From assembly GCF_001618865.1 (NCBI RefSeq), contig NZ_CP015136.1, positions 4,127,001-4,191,000 of the forward strand: a stretch of 64,000 nt of DNA, given 5' to 3'. This stretch comes from Luteitalea pratensis (GTDB lineage: Bacteria; Acidobacteriota; Vicinamibacteria; Vicinamibacterales; Vicinamibacteraceae). A program made the position numbers and the translations under genes. Under the pieces are notes generated by a model, which was given only the letters and a program-made list of their open reading frames with translations, ran no database searches and was not told the origin of the DNA. Below are positions 52,826-63,248 of the stretch, piece after piece (positions within the stretch are counted from its first letter, which is position 1; every line of letters begins with the position of its first letter).

Positions 52826-54277
52826 ATGACCGACCGTGCTCCGTCGATGCCTGCCCTCCGCGCCGACTTGTCATCGTCTCTGACCCGGTTCCTGCAGCAG
52901 GCGATCGTGATCCTCCGGGCCGAGACTCAGGCACGCGAAGGCCTCGAGCGGCTGATGGCCCAGGCATTCGGCCTCGGCCATCCGACTCTGCATCTGGCAG
53001 GCGAGCCCCTGGACCTCGGCCACGGCCGGGCGGTGGTGCCCGGAGGGTCCGAGACCTTGCGGCTGACGGCGACAGGAGGCCCCGACGAGCTCGCGGCCGC
53101 AAGTCCCGCGGTCGGCGTGCTGCAGGCGCTCGAGCCCCTGCTGCGCGACCTGGAACGCAAGGCCGACACCAGGCACGTCCTGCGCGCCATGAGCCTGAAC
53201 CAGGGGGATCTCGTCGGCACCACGCCGGTGATGCGTCAACTCCACGAACGCATTGCGCGCGCGGCGGGGAAGAACTTCATCGTCCTGATTCAGGGCGAGA
53301 GCGGATCGGGCAAGGAACTGGTCGCCCGACGCGTACACGCGCTGAGTGATCGCGCTGACGGGCCCTTCGTGCCGCTGAACTGTGCGGCTATCGTGGAGTC
53401 CCTGCTCGAGGCGGAGTTGTTCGGGATCGAGGAACGTACGGCGACCGGTGTACGAGGCCGGCGCGGCAAGTTCGAACTGGCCGACCGGGGCACGCTGTTT
53501 CTCGACGAAGTCTCGGACCTCTCGTCGTCTGCGCAGGCCAAGCTGCTGCGAGTCATCCAGGACCCGACGGTGGAACGAGTCGGCGGCCACGGCAGTCGCC
53601 GCGTCGACGTCCGCATCGTGGTGGCCACCAACCGTCCGCTCGAGGCGCTCAGCCGAAGCGGCGAGTTCCGTCGTGACCTGTTCTATCGCCTGAACGCGAT
53701 CGAAATCGCCGTGCCGCCCCTGCGTGCCCGAAGAGACGACATTCCGTACCTCGTGGAGGCGATCCTGCAGCGATCGTCGGGCGGACAGCCGTATCGGTTG
53801 TCGGGGAATGCGATCGAAGCGCTGATGGTCTACGAATGGCCCGGGAACGTGCGCGAACTGGAGCGCGTGATCGAACGCGCCATCACGTTGGCGCAGTCGC
53901 ACGTCATCGATGTCCCCGATCTGCCGGAGGTCGTGACTGGCCGTTATCGTGAGGCCTTCGTGCCGAGCGATTGTGGTGACGACTCCATGAGAGGCTGGGG
54001 CAGCCGCTACGCGCGCTACGTCCTCAGGCAGGCCGGCGGCAACAAGCGAGAGGCCTGTCGAATCCTCGGCATCAGCTATCACACGCTATGCGCCTTCCTC
54101 GCCTATACCGGACCTCGCCGCGATCTCAGGCGCGGACGCGGCACATCGTCGAGCGCGCAGCCGCCAGCGGCCATCACCGGAGCGGGAACCCCTTCCACCT
54201 ACGAACCGCGCCGCCCGGAAGGCGGACGGCCCGCGATCGTGCTCCACGAAGGGCCTGCGGCCAGGCTCGACACCTAG
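52826..54277 (+). CDS. AAA+ enhancer-binding-protein-like regulator lacking the GAFTGA loop
   Basis: The 483-aa protein has an N-terminal sensory-like helical region (1-120), then a sigma-54 activator-type AAA+ domain: Walker A GESGSGKE (157-164), NCAAIVESLLEAELFGIEE, Walker B GTLFLDEVSD (222-231) and YEWPGNVRELERVIERA. A Fis-like HTH (GGNKREACRILGISYHTL) and a disordered tail end the protein. The loop that should read GAFTGA is RTATGV (204-209) and is followed by RGRRGKFELAD. GAFTGA contacts sigma-54 in known activators, so this protein may work without sigma-54. It has no receiver domain. It follows the comEA-fimT-pilZ unit. Confidence 0.85.
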   Translation: MTDRAPSMPALRADLSSSLTRFLQQAIVILRAETQAREGLERLMAQAFGLGHPTLHLAGEPLDLGHGRAVVPGGSETLRLTATGGPDELAAASPAVGVLQALEPLLRDLERKADTRHVLRAMSLNQGDLVGTTPVMRQLHERIARAAGKNFIVLIQGESGSGKELVARRVHALSDRADGPFVPLNCAAIVESLLEAELFGIEERTATGVRGRRGKFELADRGTLFLDEVSDLSSSAQAKLLRVIQDPTVERVGGHGSRRVDVRIVVATNRPLEALSRSGEFRRDLFYRLNAIEIAVPPLRARRDDIPYLVEAILQRSSGGQPYRLSGNAIEALMVYEWPGNVRELERVIERAITLAQSHVIDVPDLPEVVTGRYREAFVPSDCGDDSMRGWGSRYARYVLRQAGGNKREACRILGISYHTLCAFLAYTGPRRDLRRGRGTSSSAQPPAAITGAGTPSTYEPRRPEGGRPAIVLHEGPAARLDT

Positions 54278-54295
54278 GAGCGAGTGCACTACAGT
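54267..54295 (+). promoter_or_regulatory. Sigma-70 type promoter of the DUF1080 gene
   Basis: TCGACA (54267-54272, 5 of 6 to consensus) and TACAGT (54290-54295, 4 of 6) are 17 bp apart; the start would be near 54302. The -35 lies in the last codons of the AAA+ regulator gene. Confidence 0.5.
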
Positions 54296-54350
54296 GGCGG
54301 AGATATCGCATCACGCGAGGCCGACACGATGTGCGGCGGAGGAGTGCTTC

Positions 54351-55169
54351 ATGGCGCAATCTGCTACGACTTCCCGTTTACAGGTCTCTCTCGTCGCGCT
54401 TGCCGCGACCGCCGCGCTCGGCGCCGGCTTGCTGGCCACCGCCCCCGCCGCTCCGAGCGGCACCGCGGTCGCTGCGGCTCAGGCCGACAACACGCTCAAT
54501 GCGCAGGAAAAGGCTGCGGGCTGGCGCCTCCTGTTCGACGGCAGCACCACCAAGGGATGGCGCAACGCCCACGCCGACGCGTTCCCTGACAAGGGCTGGG
54601 TGGTCAAGGACGGCCTGCTCTCGGTGGTCGAGTCCGGCGGCGCCGAATCGGCCCACGGCGGCGACATCGTGACGATGGACGAGTACGGCGACTTCGAACT
54701 CAAGGCCGACGTGAAGCTGACCAAGGGTGCCAACAGCGGCATCAAGTACTTCGTCACCGAGAAGCTGGGCACCCCCGGACGTGGCTCGGCGATCGGCCTC
54801 GAGTTCCAGCTCCTGGACGATGCCGTGCATCCCGACGCGAAGGCGGGGCGTGATGGCAACCGGACGTTCGGGTCGTTGTACGACCTCATCGCTGCGCCTG
54901 CCACCAAGCCGGTCAAGCCGATTGGCGAATGGAACACCGCCCACATCGTCTCGAAGGGAACGAAAGTGGAGCATTGGCTCAACGGCACGAAGCTGATCGA
55001 GTTCGACCGCGCGAGCGAGTCGTTCAAGAAACTCGTGGCCATCAGCAAGTACAAGGAGTACGCCGGATTCGGGCAGGCCAAGAGCGGCCATCTGCTGCTG
55101 CAGGATCACGGCAACACCGTGTACTTCCGCAACATCAAGGTGAAGGGCACGGCACTCCCCAACACCTAG
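54351..55169 (+). CDS. DUF1080 (3-keto-disaccharide hydrolase) family, exported
   Basis: The 272-aa protein has a signal sequence (about 1-43, ending near VAAAQA) and one DUF1080 domain (about 50-265). It shows WRLLFDGSTTKGWRN, WVVKDGLLSVVESGG, GDFELKADVKLTKGANSGIKYF and a late GHLLLQDHGNTVYFRNIKVK. DUF1080 has a jelly-roll fold, and members hydrolyse 3-keto sugars or bind glycans. ATG 54351 has GGAGGAG 6 nt upstream. It is a likely periplasmic or surface sugar-processing protein. Confidence 0.88.
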   Translation: MAQSATTSRLQVSLVALAATAALGAGLLATAPAAPSGTAVAAAQADNTLNAQEKAAGWRLLFDGSTTKGWRNAHADAFPDKGWVVKDGLLSVVESGGAESAHGGDIVTMDEYGDFELKADVKLTKGANSGIKYFVTEKLGTPGRGSAIGLEFQLLDDAVHPDAKAGRDGNRTFGSLYDLIAAPATKPVKPIGEWNTAHIVSKGTKVEHWLNGTKLIEFDRASESFKKLVAISKYKEYAGFGQAKSGHLLLQDHGNTVYFRNIKVKGTALPNT

Positions 55170-55183
55170 GCGCGTCCCCTTTC

Positions 55184-55212
55184 TTGAGCGTCTGCCCCTG
55201 AGGCTGTATTGT
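55184..55212 (+). promoter_or_regulatory. Sigma-70 type promoter of the gcv operon
   Basis: TTGAGC (55184-55189) and TATTGT (55207-55212) are separated by 17 bp. A start near 55219 would give a leader of about 33 nt that contains most of a hairpin. Confidence 0.5.
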
Positions 55213-55213
55213 T

Positions 55214-55246
55214 GAAGGGTTGCGGTCCACCCGGACCGCGCCCTTC
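55214..55246 (+). promoter_or_regulatory. Hairpin in the gcvT leader
   Basis: GAAGGG + GCGGTCC (with 2-nt bulge) pairs with GGACCGC + CCCTTC around the 4-nt loop ACCC. The hairpin ends 5 bp before the gcvT ATG, and no Shine-Dalgarno sequence is present. It could act as an operator or modulate translation. It is not a glycine riboswitch; those are longer and have different conserved bases. Confidence 0.5.
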
Positions 55247-55251
55247 ACGGC

Positions 55252-56367
55252 ATGTCCGACACCCAGACCGCCCTCAAGCAGACCCCGCTGCACGCCACGC
55301 ACCTCGGCCACAAGGCTCGCATGGTGCCGTTCGGCGGCTGGGACATGCCCGTCGAGTATTCCGGGATCACCGACGAGCACATGGCCGTCCGGACACGGGC
55401 CGGCCTGTTCGACGTGAGCCACATGGGCGAGATCGAGATCGCGGGCGCCGACGCCCTTGCGGCCGTCCAGAAGATCTCCTCCAACGACGCCGCGCGCCTC
55501 GCCATCGGGCAGATTCATTACTCCGCACTCACGACGCCAGCCGGCACGTTCGTCGACGACCTGCTCGTGTATCGCCTGGCCGACGACCACTTCCTGCTTG
55601 TCGTCAACGCGTCCAACATCGAGAAGGACTACGCCTGGATCCGCGGCCAGGTGGCCGAGTTCGCCGACGCCCCGGCCGTGAACACGAGCAACCGGTACGC
55701 GCTGCTGGCGTTGCAGGGGCCTGCAGCGCTGGAAGTGCTGCAGACGCTCACGTCGGTGCCGCTGGCGGAGATGAAGTACTACTGGTTCGCCACCGGCGAA
55801 GTCGCCGGCGTGCGCGTCACGATCTCGCGCACCGGCTATACCGGCGAGGACGGCTTCGAGGTGTTCGTGCCGCCGGCCCAGGCTGCGCACGTCTGGCAGG
55901 CGATGCTGCGGGCGGGCGAAGCCGCCAACGTCATTCCGGCCGGTCTCGGCGCCCGCGACACGCTGCGCCTCGAGGCGTCCATGCGCCTGTTCGGCAACGA
56001 CATGGACGAGACCACGACCGTACTCGAGGCGGGACTCGGCTGGATCGTCGGCTGGAAGAAGGACGCGTTCAATGGCGCCGAGGTGTTGCGCGCCCAGAAA
56101 GCGGCCGGCGCCGATCGGACACTCGTCGGCCTCGAGATGGTCGACCGTGCCATCGCCCGCCACGGTTATCCGGTGATGATCGATGGCGAGGCCCTCGGAA
56201 CCGTCACGAGCGGCACGCAGACGCCGTTCCTGAAGAAGGCCATCGGCATGGCCTATGTGCCCGCGGCCATGGCCGAGCCCGATCGCCAGATCCACGTCGA
56301 CGTGCGCGGCCGGCTCGCTGCCGCCCGTATCGTCCCCATGCCGTTCTACAAGCGGCCGAGGAGCTGA
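55252..56367 (+). CDS. gcvT: Aminomethyltransferase (glycine cleavage T-protein)
   Basis: The 371-aa protein matches GcvT: LHATHLGHKARMVPFGGWDMPVEYSGI at the N-terminus, the DVSHMGEI segment (folate site), GYTGEDGFEVFVPP, GLGARDTLRLEA and GLGWIVGWKKDAFNG. It moves the methylene of the lipoyl-bound aminomethyl to tetrahydrofolate and releases ammonia. It is the first gene of gcvT-gcvH-gcvP; gcvH follows after 7 bp. Confidence 0.96.
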   Translation: MSDTQTALKQTPLHATHLGHKARMVPFGGWDMPVEYSGITDEHMAVRTRAGLFDVSHMGEIEIAGADALAAVQKISSNDAARLAIGQIHYSALTTPAGTFVDDLLVYRLADDHFLLVVNASNIEKDYAWIRGQVAEFADAPAVNTSNRYALLALQGPAALEVLQTLTSVPLAEMKYYWFATGEVAGVRVTISRTGYTGEDGFEVFVPPAQAAHVWQAMLRAGEAANVIPAGLGARDTLRLEASMRLFGNDMDETTTVLEAGLGWIVGWKKDAFNGAEVLRAQKAAGADRTLVGLEMVDRAIARHGYPVMIDGEALGTVTSGTQTPFLKKAIGMAYVPAAMAEPDRQIHVDVRGRLAAARIVPMPFYKRPRS

Positions 56368-56374
56368 TCCCGCG

Positions 56375-56746
56375 ATGTATCCCGCCGACCTGAAGTACAC
56401 GAAGGACCACGAGTGGATCCGCACGACCGGCGACACCGCCGACGTCGGCATCACCGACTATGCCCAGCAGCAACTCGGTGACGTCGTGTTCGTCGAGTTG
56501 CCGCAGGTGGGCCGTGTCCTCGCCCAGGGCGAGGTGTTCGGCACCATCGAATCGGTCAAGGCCGTGTCGGAGTTGTTCTCGCCGGTCGCCGGGGAAGTCG
56601 TGGCCATCAACGACGCGTTGACGAGCGCGCCCGAGCAGGTCAACAGCGACCCGCACGGATCGTGGATCATCCGGGTTCGTCCGAGCAGCCCGGGCGACCT
56701 CGCCGCCCTGCTCGACGCGGCGGCCTACACGCAGCAGGTCGGCTGA
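56375..56746 (+). CDS. gcvH: Glycine cleavage H-protein
   Basis: The 123-aa protein has KYTKDHEWI near the N-terminus and the lipoyl-attachment lysine Lys62 in GTIESVKAVSELFSPVAGEVV. It shuttles the aminomethyl group between GcvP, GcvT and the L-protein. ATG 56375 is preceded by GAGGAG about 11 nt upstream, within the gcvT end. The frame extending upstream to 56255 overlaps gcvT and is not used. Confidence 0.96.
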   Translation: MYPADLKYTKDHEWIRTTGDTADVGITDYAQQQLGDVVFVELPQVGRVLAQGEVFGTIESVKAVSELFSPVAGEVVAINDALTSAPEQVNSDPHGSWIIRVRPSSPGDLAALLDAAAYTQQVG

Positions 56747-56844
56747 CCGCGCCGCGTTTCCAAACCGGGCCCCGGAGATCTCGTACGACGTGGTGTCGCC
56801 GGCGCGGCGCCCATCTCCTGACGTGCCTTGATACCCATGGTCCC

Positions 56845-56864
56845 GGCCGGCGCGAACGCCGGCC
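56845..56864 (+). terminator. GC-rich hairpin between gcvH and gcvP
   Basis: An 8-bp perfect stem (GGCCGGCG) with loop CGAA, 28 bp before the gcvP start. It lacks a T-tract; it may be an mRNA-stabilising or attenuating element rather than a terminator. Confidence 0.4.
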
Positions 56865-56892
56865 GTTCCCCTAGCACAAGACCCTGTTCCAC

Positions 56893-59763
<2,871 letters not shown>

Positions 59764-59770
59764 CGCATCC

Positions 59771-59876
59771 AAATTTCAAGAATTTCAAGAATTTCAGAAG
59801 TTCACCACCATTGTCAGCAGCTCGAGGCTGGTGGTGGTATTGAAATTCTGAGATTCTGAAATTTCCAATTTCAATT
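59771..59876. terminator. AT-rich inverted repeat between convergent gcvP and aminotransferase genes
   Basis: The left arm holds three direct 9-bp units (AATTTCAAG, AATTTCAAG, AATTTCAGA at 59772-59798) and CACCACCA (59803-59810). The right arm holds TGGTGGTG (59829-59836) and complements of the units (for example TTCTGAAATT at 59854-59863). The two arms fold toward each other around a central GC-rich loop. The sequence is far more AT-rich than the surroundings. It is well placed to act as a bidirectional terminator. Confidence 0.65.
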
Positions 59877-60763
59877 TATGTGAGCCGTCCGGGGACGCCG
59901 GCGGTGAAGGCGTCCATCAACTGGCGCGTCACGCACCCGGGTCGGCCCTCGCCGATCGTGTACGTTCCGATTCGGACCACCGGGACGATCTCTCGCGTCG
60001 TGCTGGTGAGGAAGGCCTCGCGCACGGAGGCCAGGTCGTCCTCCAGCAGCACGCGTTCTTCCGTGCGTCGGCCCGACGCGGCCGCCAGTTCCAGCACGAA
60101 CCCCCGCGTCACGCCGACCAGCAGCCCGGCATCCACGGGTGGCGTGAGCAGCACCCCGTCACGCACGAAGAAGATGTTGGACTGGGCGCATTCGCACAGC
60201 TCACCGCGATGGTTCTTCATCAGCGCCTCGAAGGCGCCTTCGCGATAGGCCTGCTGCATGGCCAGCGCGTTGTTCAGCAGGTTGTTCGACTTGATCGCCG
60301 GGTCGACGCTGCCAGGATGATTGCGAACCACTGAGGCGAGCGAGAGCCCGACACCATTGACCATGGCTTCCGCGGGCGGATCGGCATGCGCCTTGACGAT
60401 GATGACGACCGTGGGAGAGGGGCATGCCTTCGGGTCGTACACGATTTCGCCTTCGCCGCGCGTGAGCAGGATCCGCACGTACGCGTCGCCCTCGAGTACC
60501 GCCGCTGCCACGGTCTCGCGGATACGCGCCAGCAGCGCCTCGTCGGTCAGCGGACACGCCAACGCGATGCGCGCGGCTGACGCCCTCAACCGCTTCATGT
60601 GTTCGGGGAACAGGAACGGCCGGCGATCGTAGGTGCGGAGCACTTCGTAGACACCTTCGCCGAACAGGAAGCCATGGTCGAACACCGAGACCCTGGCATT
60701 GTCCTGGCCGTACAACACGCCGTCGATGTTCACCGCGACTGGCACAGCGGGGGAGGGTACCAT
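59876..60763 (-). CDS. Class IV PLP aminotransferase (branched-chain / D-amino acid type)
   Basis: From ATG 60763 the protein has 295 aa. It shows FDHGFLFGEGVYEVLRTY (25-42) and the PLP lysine in VDPAIKSNNLLNNALAMQQA. It continues with NHRGELCECAQSNIFFVRDG and LEDDLASVREAFLTSTTREIVPV. It could be IlvE, D-amino-acid aminotransferase or 4-amino-4-deoxychorismate lyase; the sequence alone does not decide. Its start lies 6 bp from the start of the divergent nnr gene. A much longer frame through that gene is not real. Confidence 0.87.
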   Translation of the reverse strand: MVPSPAVPVAVNIDGVLYGQDNARVSVFDHGFLFGEGVYEVLRTYDRRPFLFPEHMKRLRASAARIALACPLTDEALLARIRETVAAAVLEGDAYVRILLTRGEGEIVYDPKACPSPTVVIIVKAHADPPAEAMVNGVGLSLASVVRNHPGSVDPAIKSNNLLNNALAMQQAYREGAFEALMKNHRGELCECAQSNIFFVRDGVLLTPPVDAGLLVGVTRGFVLELAAASGRRTEERVLLEDDLASVREAFLTSTTREIVPVVRIGTYTIGEGRPGCVTRQLMDAFTAGVPGRLT

Positions 60764-60769
60764 GCATCC

Positions 60770-62356
60770 ATGCGAGTGCTGACTGCGGCGCAAATGCGCG
60801 AGGCCGACCGGATCACGATCGAGGAACTCGGCATCCCGTCGCTCGTCCTGATGGAGAACGCCGGTCGCCAGGTGGTGGCGGCCATCGAGGCGCTGTTCCC
60901 GAACCTGGAGTCGCGGCGGGTGGCGGTCCTGGCGGGTCGGGGCAACAACGGCGGGGACGGCTTCGTCATTGCGCGCACGCTGCTCGAGCGCGTCGTCGAA
61001 GTACCGGTGTTCGTGATCGGATCGCTGTCGGAGGTCCGCGGCGATGCGCGTCACAACCTGGAGGTGCTTGGGCGGCTCGGCGCCTCGGTGGTGGAAATCG
61101 CCGACGAGCAGGCGTGGGAACTCCATTTCTCCGAGATCTCGCAGTGCGACCTCGTGGTCGATGCCATCTTCGGGACGGGTTTGCGCCAGGCGCTGGACGG
61201 CATGTACCCGACCATCGTCGGCGACCTGAACGGCAGTGGCCTGCCGGTGGTGGCCGTCGACGTCCCGAGCGGCCTGCTTGCCGACACGCACGAGGTGCAG
61301 GGCGAGGCGATCCGGGCAGCGGTCACGGTGACACTGGCCGCGCCGAAGATCTGCCACATCCTGCCGCCTGCGCAACGTGTTTGCGGGGAACTGGTCGTCG
61401 CCGACATCGGTATCCCGGAAGCCATCATCGAGCGGCTCGACGGACCGTATGTCGAAGTGATCACGCGCGGGGTCATGCGCTCGGTGCTCGAGCCACGTGA
61501 CCCTGAGGCGCACAAGGGCGAATTCGGACGCGTCCTGATCGTCGCCGGGTCGATGGGCAAGAGCGGCGCGGCGCACCTCGCGGCAATGGCGGCATTGCGG
61601 TCGGGCGCAGGACTGGTCACGGTGGCCACACCGCGGTCGGTGCAGCCCATCCTCGCCGCCATGGCCCCGGAGTACATGACCATCGGCCTGCCGGAGGATG
61701 CAGACGGACAGGTGACGCCCGACGCGATCGAGCGCGTCCTGGACACCGCGAGCGATGTCATCGCGATGGGCCCCGGCCTCGGGACCGGGCCCGGCGTGCG
61801 TGCCTTCGTGCATGGGGTGATGGAACGGGTAGGTGTGCCCATCGTCCTCGATGCCGATGCGCTGAATGCCTTCGCAGGCGAACACGCGCGGCTGCTCGCC
61901 GGACGTGATGGCCACGACGTGATCATCACGCCACATCCGGGCGAGATGGCGCGGCTGCTGGGCACCACGACCGAGGACGTGCAACGCGATCGCGTGGCCG
62001 CGGCGCGGACGTTCGCCGAGAAGCACCAGTTGCATGTCGTGCTCAAGGGCCACCGCACGTTGGTCGCCGCGCCCGAAGGCACCATCGCCATCAACATGAC
62101 GGGCAATCCGGGGATGGCGACTGGCGGCACCGGCGATGTCCTCACCGGCGTCATCGCCGGCTGGTTCGGCCAGTTGCTCGATGCCGAGGGCGCCTCGCGC
62201 CTCGGCGTGTACCTGCATGGACACGCCGGTGATCTCGCCATGGCGGATCTGGGTGAGGCGGCGCTCACCGCGTCCGACCTGCTCACCTATCTCGGCGACG
62301 CGGTCCTGGAACTCTCCGCGGAGCGGACGTCCAAGGGCGACGACCACGACGAGTGA
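60770..62356 (+). CDS. nnr: Bifunctional NAD(P)H-hydrate epimerase / ADP-dependent NAD(P)H-hydrate dehydratase
   Basis: The 528-aa protein joins the YjeF N-terminal epimerase domain (1-220; VLTAAQMREADR, GRGNNGGDGFVIAR at 57-70, DAIFGTG) with the ribokinase-like dehydratase domain (about 240-520; HKGEFGRVLIVAGS, MGPGLGTG, TPHPGEMARLLG, GNPGMATGGTGDVLTG). It repairs hydrated NAD(P)H. ATG 60770 is chosen; GGGAGGG lies 12 nt upstream. The tsaE gene overlaps its stop (GTGA), a common pairing in bacteria. Confidence 0.95.
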   Translation: MRVLTAAQMREADRITIEELGIPSLVLMENAGRQVVAAIEALFPNLESRRVAVLAGRGNNGGDGFVIARTLLERVVEVPVFVIGSLSEVRGDARHNLEVLGRLGASVVEIADEQAWELHFSEISQCDLVVDAIFGTGLRQALDGMYPTIVGDLNGSGLPVVAVDVPSGLLADTHEVQGEAIRAAVTVTLAAPKICHILPPAQRVCGELVVADIGIPEAIIERLDGPYVEVITRGVMRSVLEPRDPEAHKGEFGRVLIVAGSMGKSGAAHLAAMAALRSGAGLVTVATPRSVQPILAAMAPEYMTIGLPEDADGQVTPDAIERVLDTASDVIAMGPGLGTGPGVRAFVHGVMERVGVPIVLDADALNAFAGEHARLLAGRDGHDVIITPHPGEMARLLGTTTEDVQRDRVAAARTFAEKHQLHVVLKGHRTLVAAPEGTIAINMTGNPGMATGGTGDVLTGVIAGWFGQLLDAEGASRLGVYLHGHAGDLAMADLGEAALTASDLLTYLGDAVLELSAERTSKGDDHDE

Positions 62357-62772
62357 TCGTGATGCAGACCGAGTCGGAGGCGCAGACGCGGCGCGTCGCG
62401 ATCGCCCTGGCGGACCGGCTCACGCCAGGCACCGTGCTGCTCCTGCATGGCGATCTTGGTGCCGGCAAGACGGCATTCGTGCGCGGGCTCGCCGAGGCGC
62501 TGGGTTTCACCGACGATCCGGTGAGCAGCCCCACCTTCACGCTGGTGCACGAATATAAGGGCGGCCGTGTTCCGCTCTACCACGCGGATCTGTACCGCCT
62601 GCCTGACGGTGGCGCAAGCCTCGACGACCTGGGGCTGGACGAGGTCGCGCAGGACGGCGTGCTCGCGATCGAGTGGCCCGAGCGCCTGGCGCGCGGTGTG
62701 CCGGGCGCGATCGACGTCCGCATCGACATCGTCTCCGACACCGGTCGCCGGATCACGATCGAATACCGGTAG
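62353..62772 (+). CDS. tsaE: tRNA threonylcarbamoyladenosine biosynthesis ATPase TsaE
   Basis: The 139-aa protein has Walker A GDLGAGKT (33-40), SPTFTLVHEY and LYHADLYRLPDG, then EWPERL, as in TsaE (YjeE). It supports the TsaBDE complex in making t6A37 on tRNAs and is usually essential. GTG 62353 fits the GTGA overlap with nnr; ATG 62362 is an alternative that removes three residues. Its stop codon TAG is part of the GTAG foot of a REP-like element. Confidence 0.95.
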   Translation: MIVMQTESEAQTRRVAIALADRLTPGTVLLLHGDLGAGKTAFVRGLAEALGFTDDPVSSPTFTLVHEYKGGRVPLYHADLYRLPDGGASLDDLGLDEVAQDGVLAIEWPERLARGVPGAIDVRIDIVSDTGRRITIEYR

Positions 62773-62826
62773 GGCCCGCTCTCCGAGCGCGGCCCTCGTC
62801 GGCCGGGTTCGGAGAACCGGCCCTAC
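62769..62826. repeat. Inverted pair of REP-like palindromes after tsaE
   Basis: One copy at 62769-62795 (plus; GTAG, arm GGCCCGCTC, loop TCC, arm with a 1-nt insertion) and one at 62801-62826 (minus; arm GGCCGGGTTC with a 1-nt deletion on the other side). The pair faces inwards, as BIMEs of enterobacteria do. The tsaE stop codon (62770-62772) lies in the first foot. The rest of the 194-bp convergent gap shows no gene. Confidence 0.75.
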
Positions 62827-62966
62827 CTTCGAGTTTCTTGCCGCACGCGACTGCGGCACGGCTGACTGCAACACGTCACGCTGGTCGGCAGACCGCGGCC
62901 GCGGACCGTTGACTACAGTCGACGGCTATAACCGGTCAGCCAAAGGCTACACGCAGGACGACTGAC

Positions 62967-63248
62967 CTACGCCGCTTCGGCTTCCGCGGCCACGCCGCGG
63001 TCCGGCCGCGGCGACGGCGCGACCGATATCCGCCTCTCGCGCCGATAGCGGTGCTCCGCCCACACGGCCGCCCCCAGCACGAGGACGTTGGAACCGATGA
63101 CCGGCGCGGCCTGCGTCACCAGGCCATAGGTGAGCCACAAGCACGCGCCCGACATCTGGACGCGTCGAAGTGCGGACTGGCCACGCGTGAGGTACGACGC
63201 GGTGAAGACGGCGGTCGCCGTCCATCCGATGGCGTCCGCGAGGGTCAT
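62967..63248 (-). CDS. Small membrane protein, SemiSWEET/YgjV-like
   Basis: The 93-aa protein has three hydrophobic helices: AIGWTATAVFTASYL, ALRRVQMSGACLWLTYGLVT and GSNVLVLGAAVW. A charged tail follows. This three-helix layout recalls the SemiSWEET/PQ-loop and YgjV-type small membrane proteins, but I am not certain of the family. The ATG overlaps the stop of the phosphatase gene upstream on this strand (ATGA), so they are co-translated. Confidence 0.6.
   Translation of the reverse strand: MTLADAIGWTATAVFTASYLTRGQSALRRVQMSGACLWLTYGLVTQAAPVIGSNVLVLGAAVWAEHRYRRERRISVAPSPRPDRGVAAEAEAA

Noticed and set aside
55170-55251. Glycine riboswitch upstream of gcvT
   Set aside because: The gap is only 82 bp and lacks the conserved aptamer bases; a simple hairpin is present instead.
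60764-62347. N-terminal extension of the minus-strand aminotransferase frame
   Set aside because: The extension is antisense to nnr. The aminotransferase family starts near ATG 60763.
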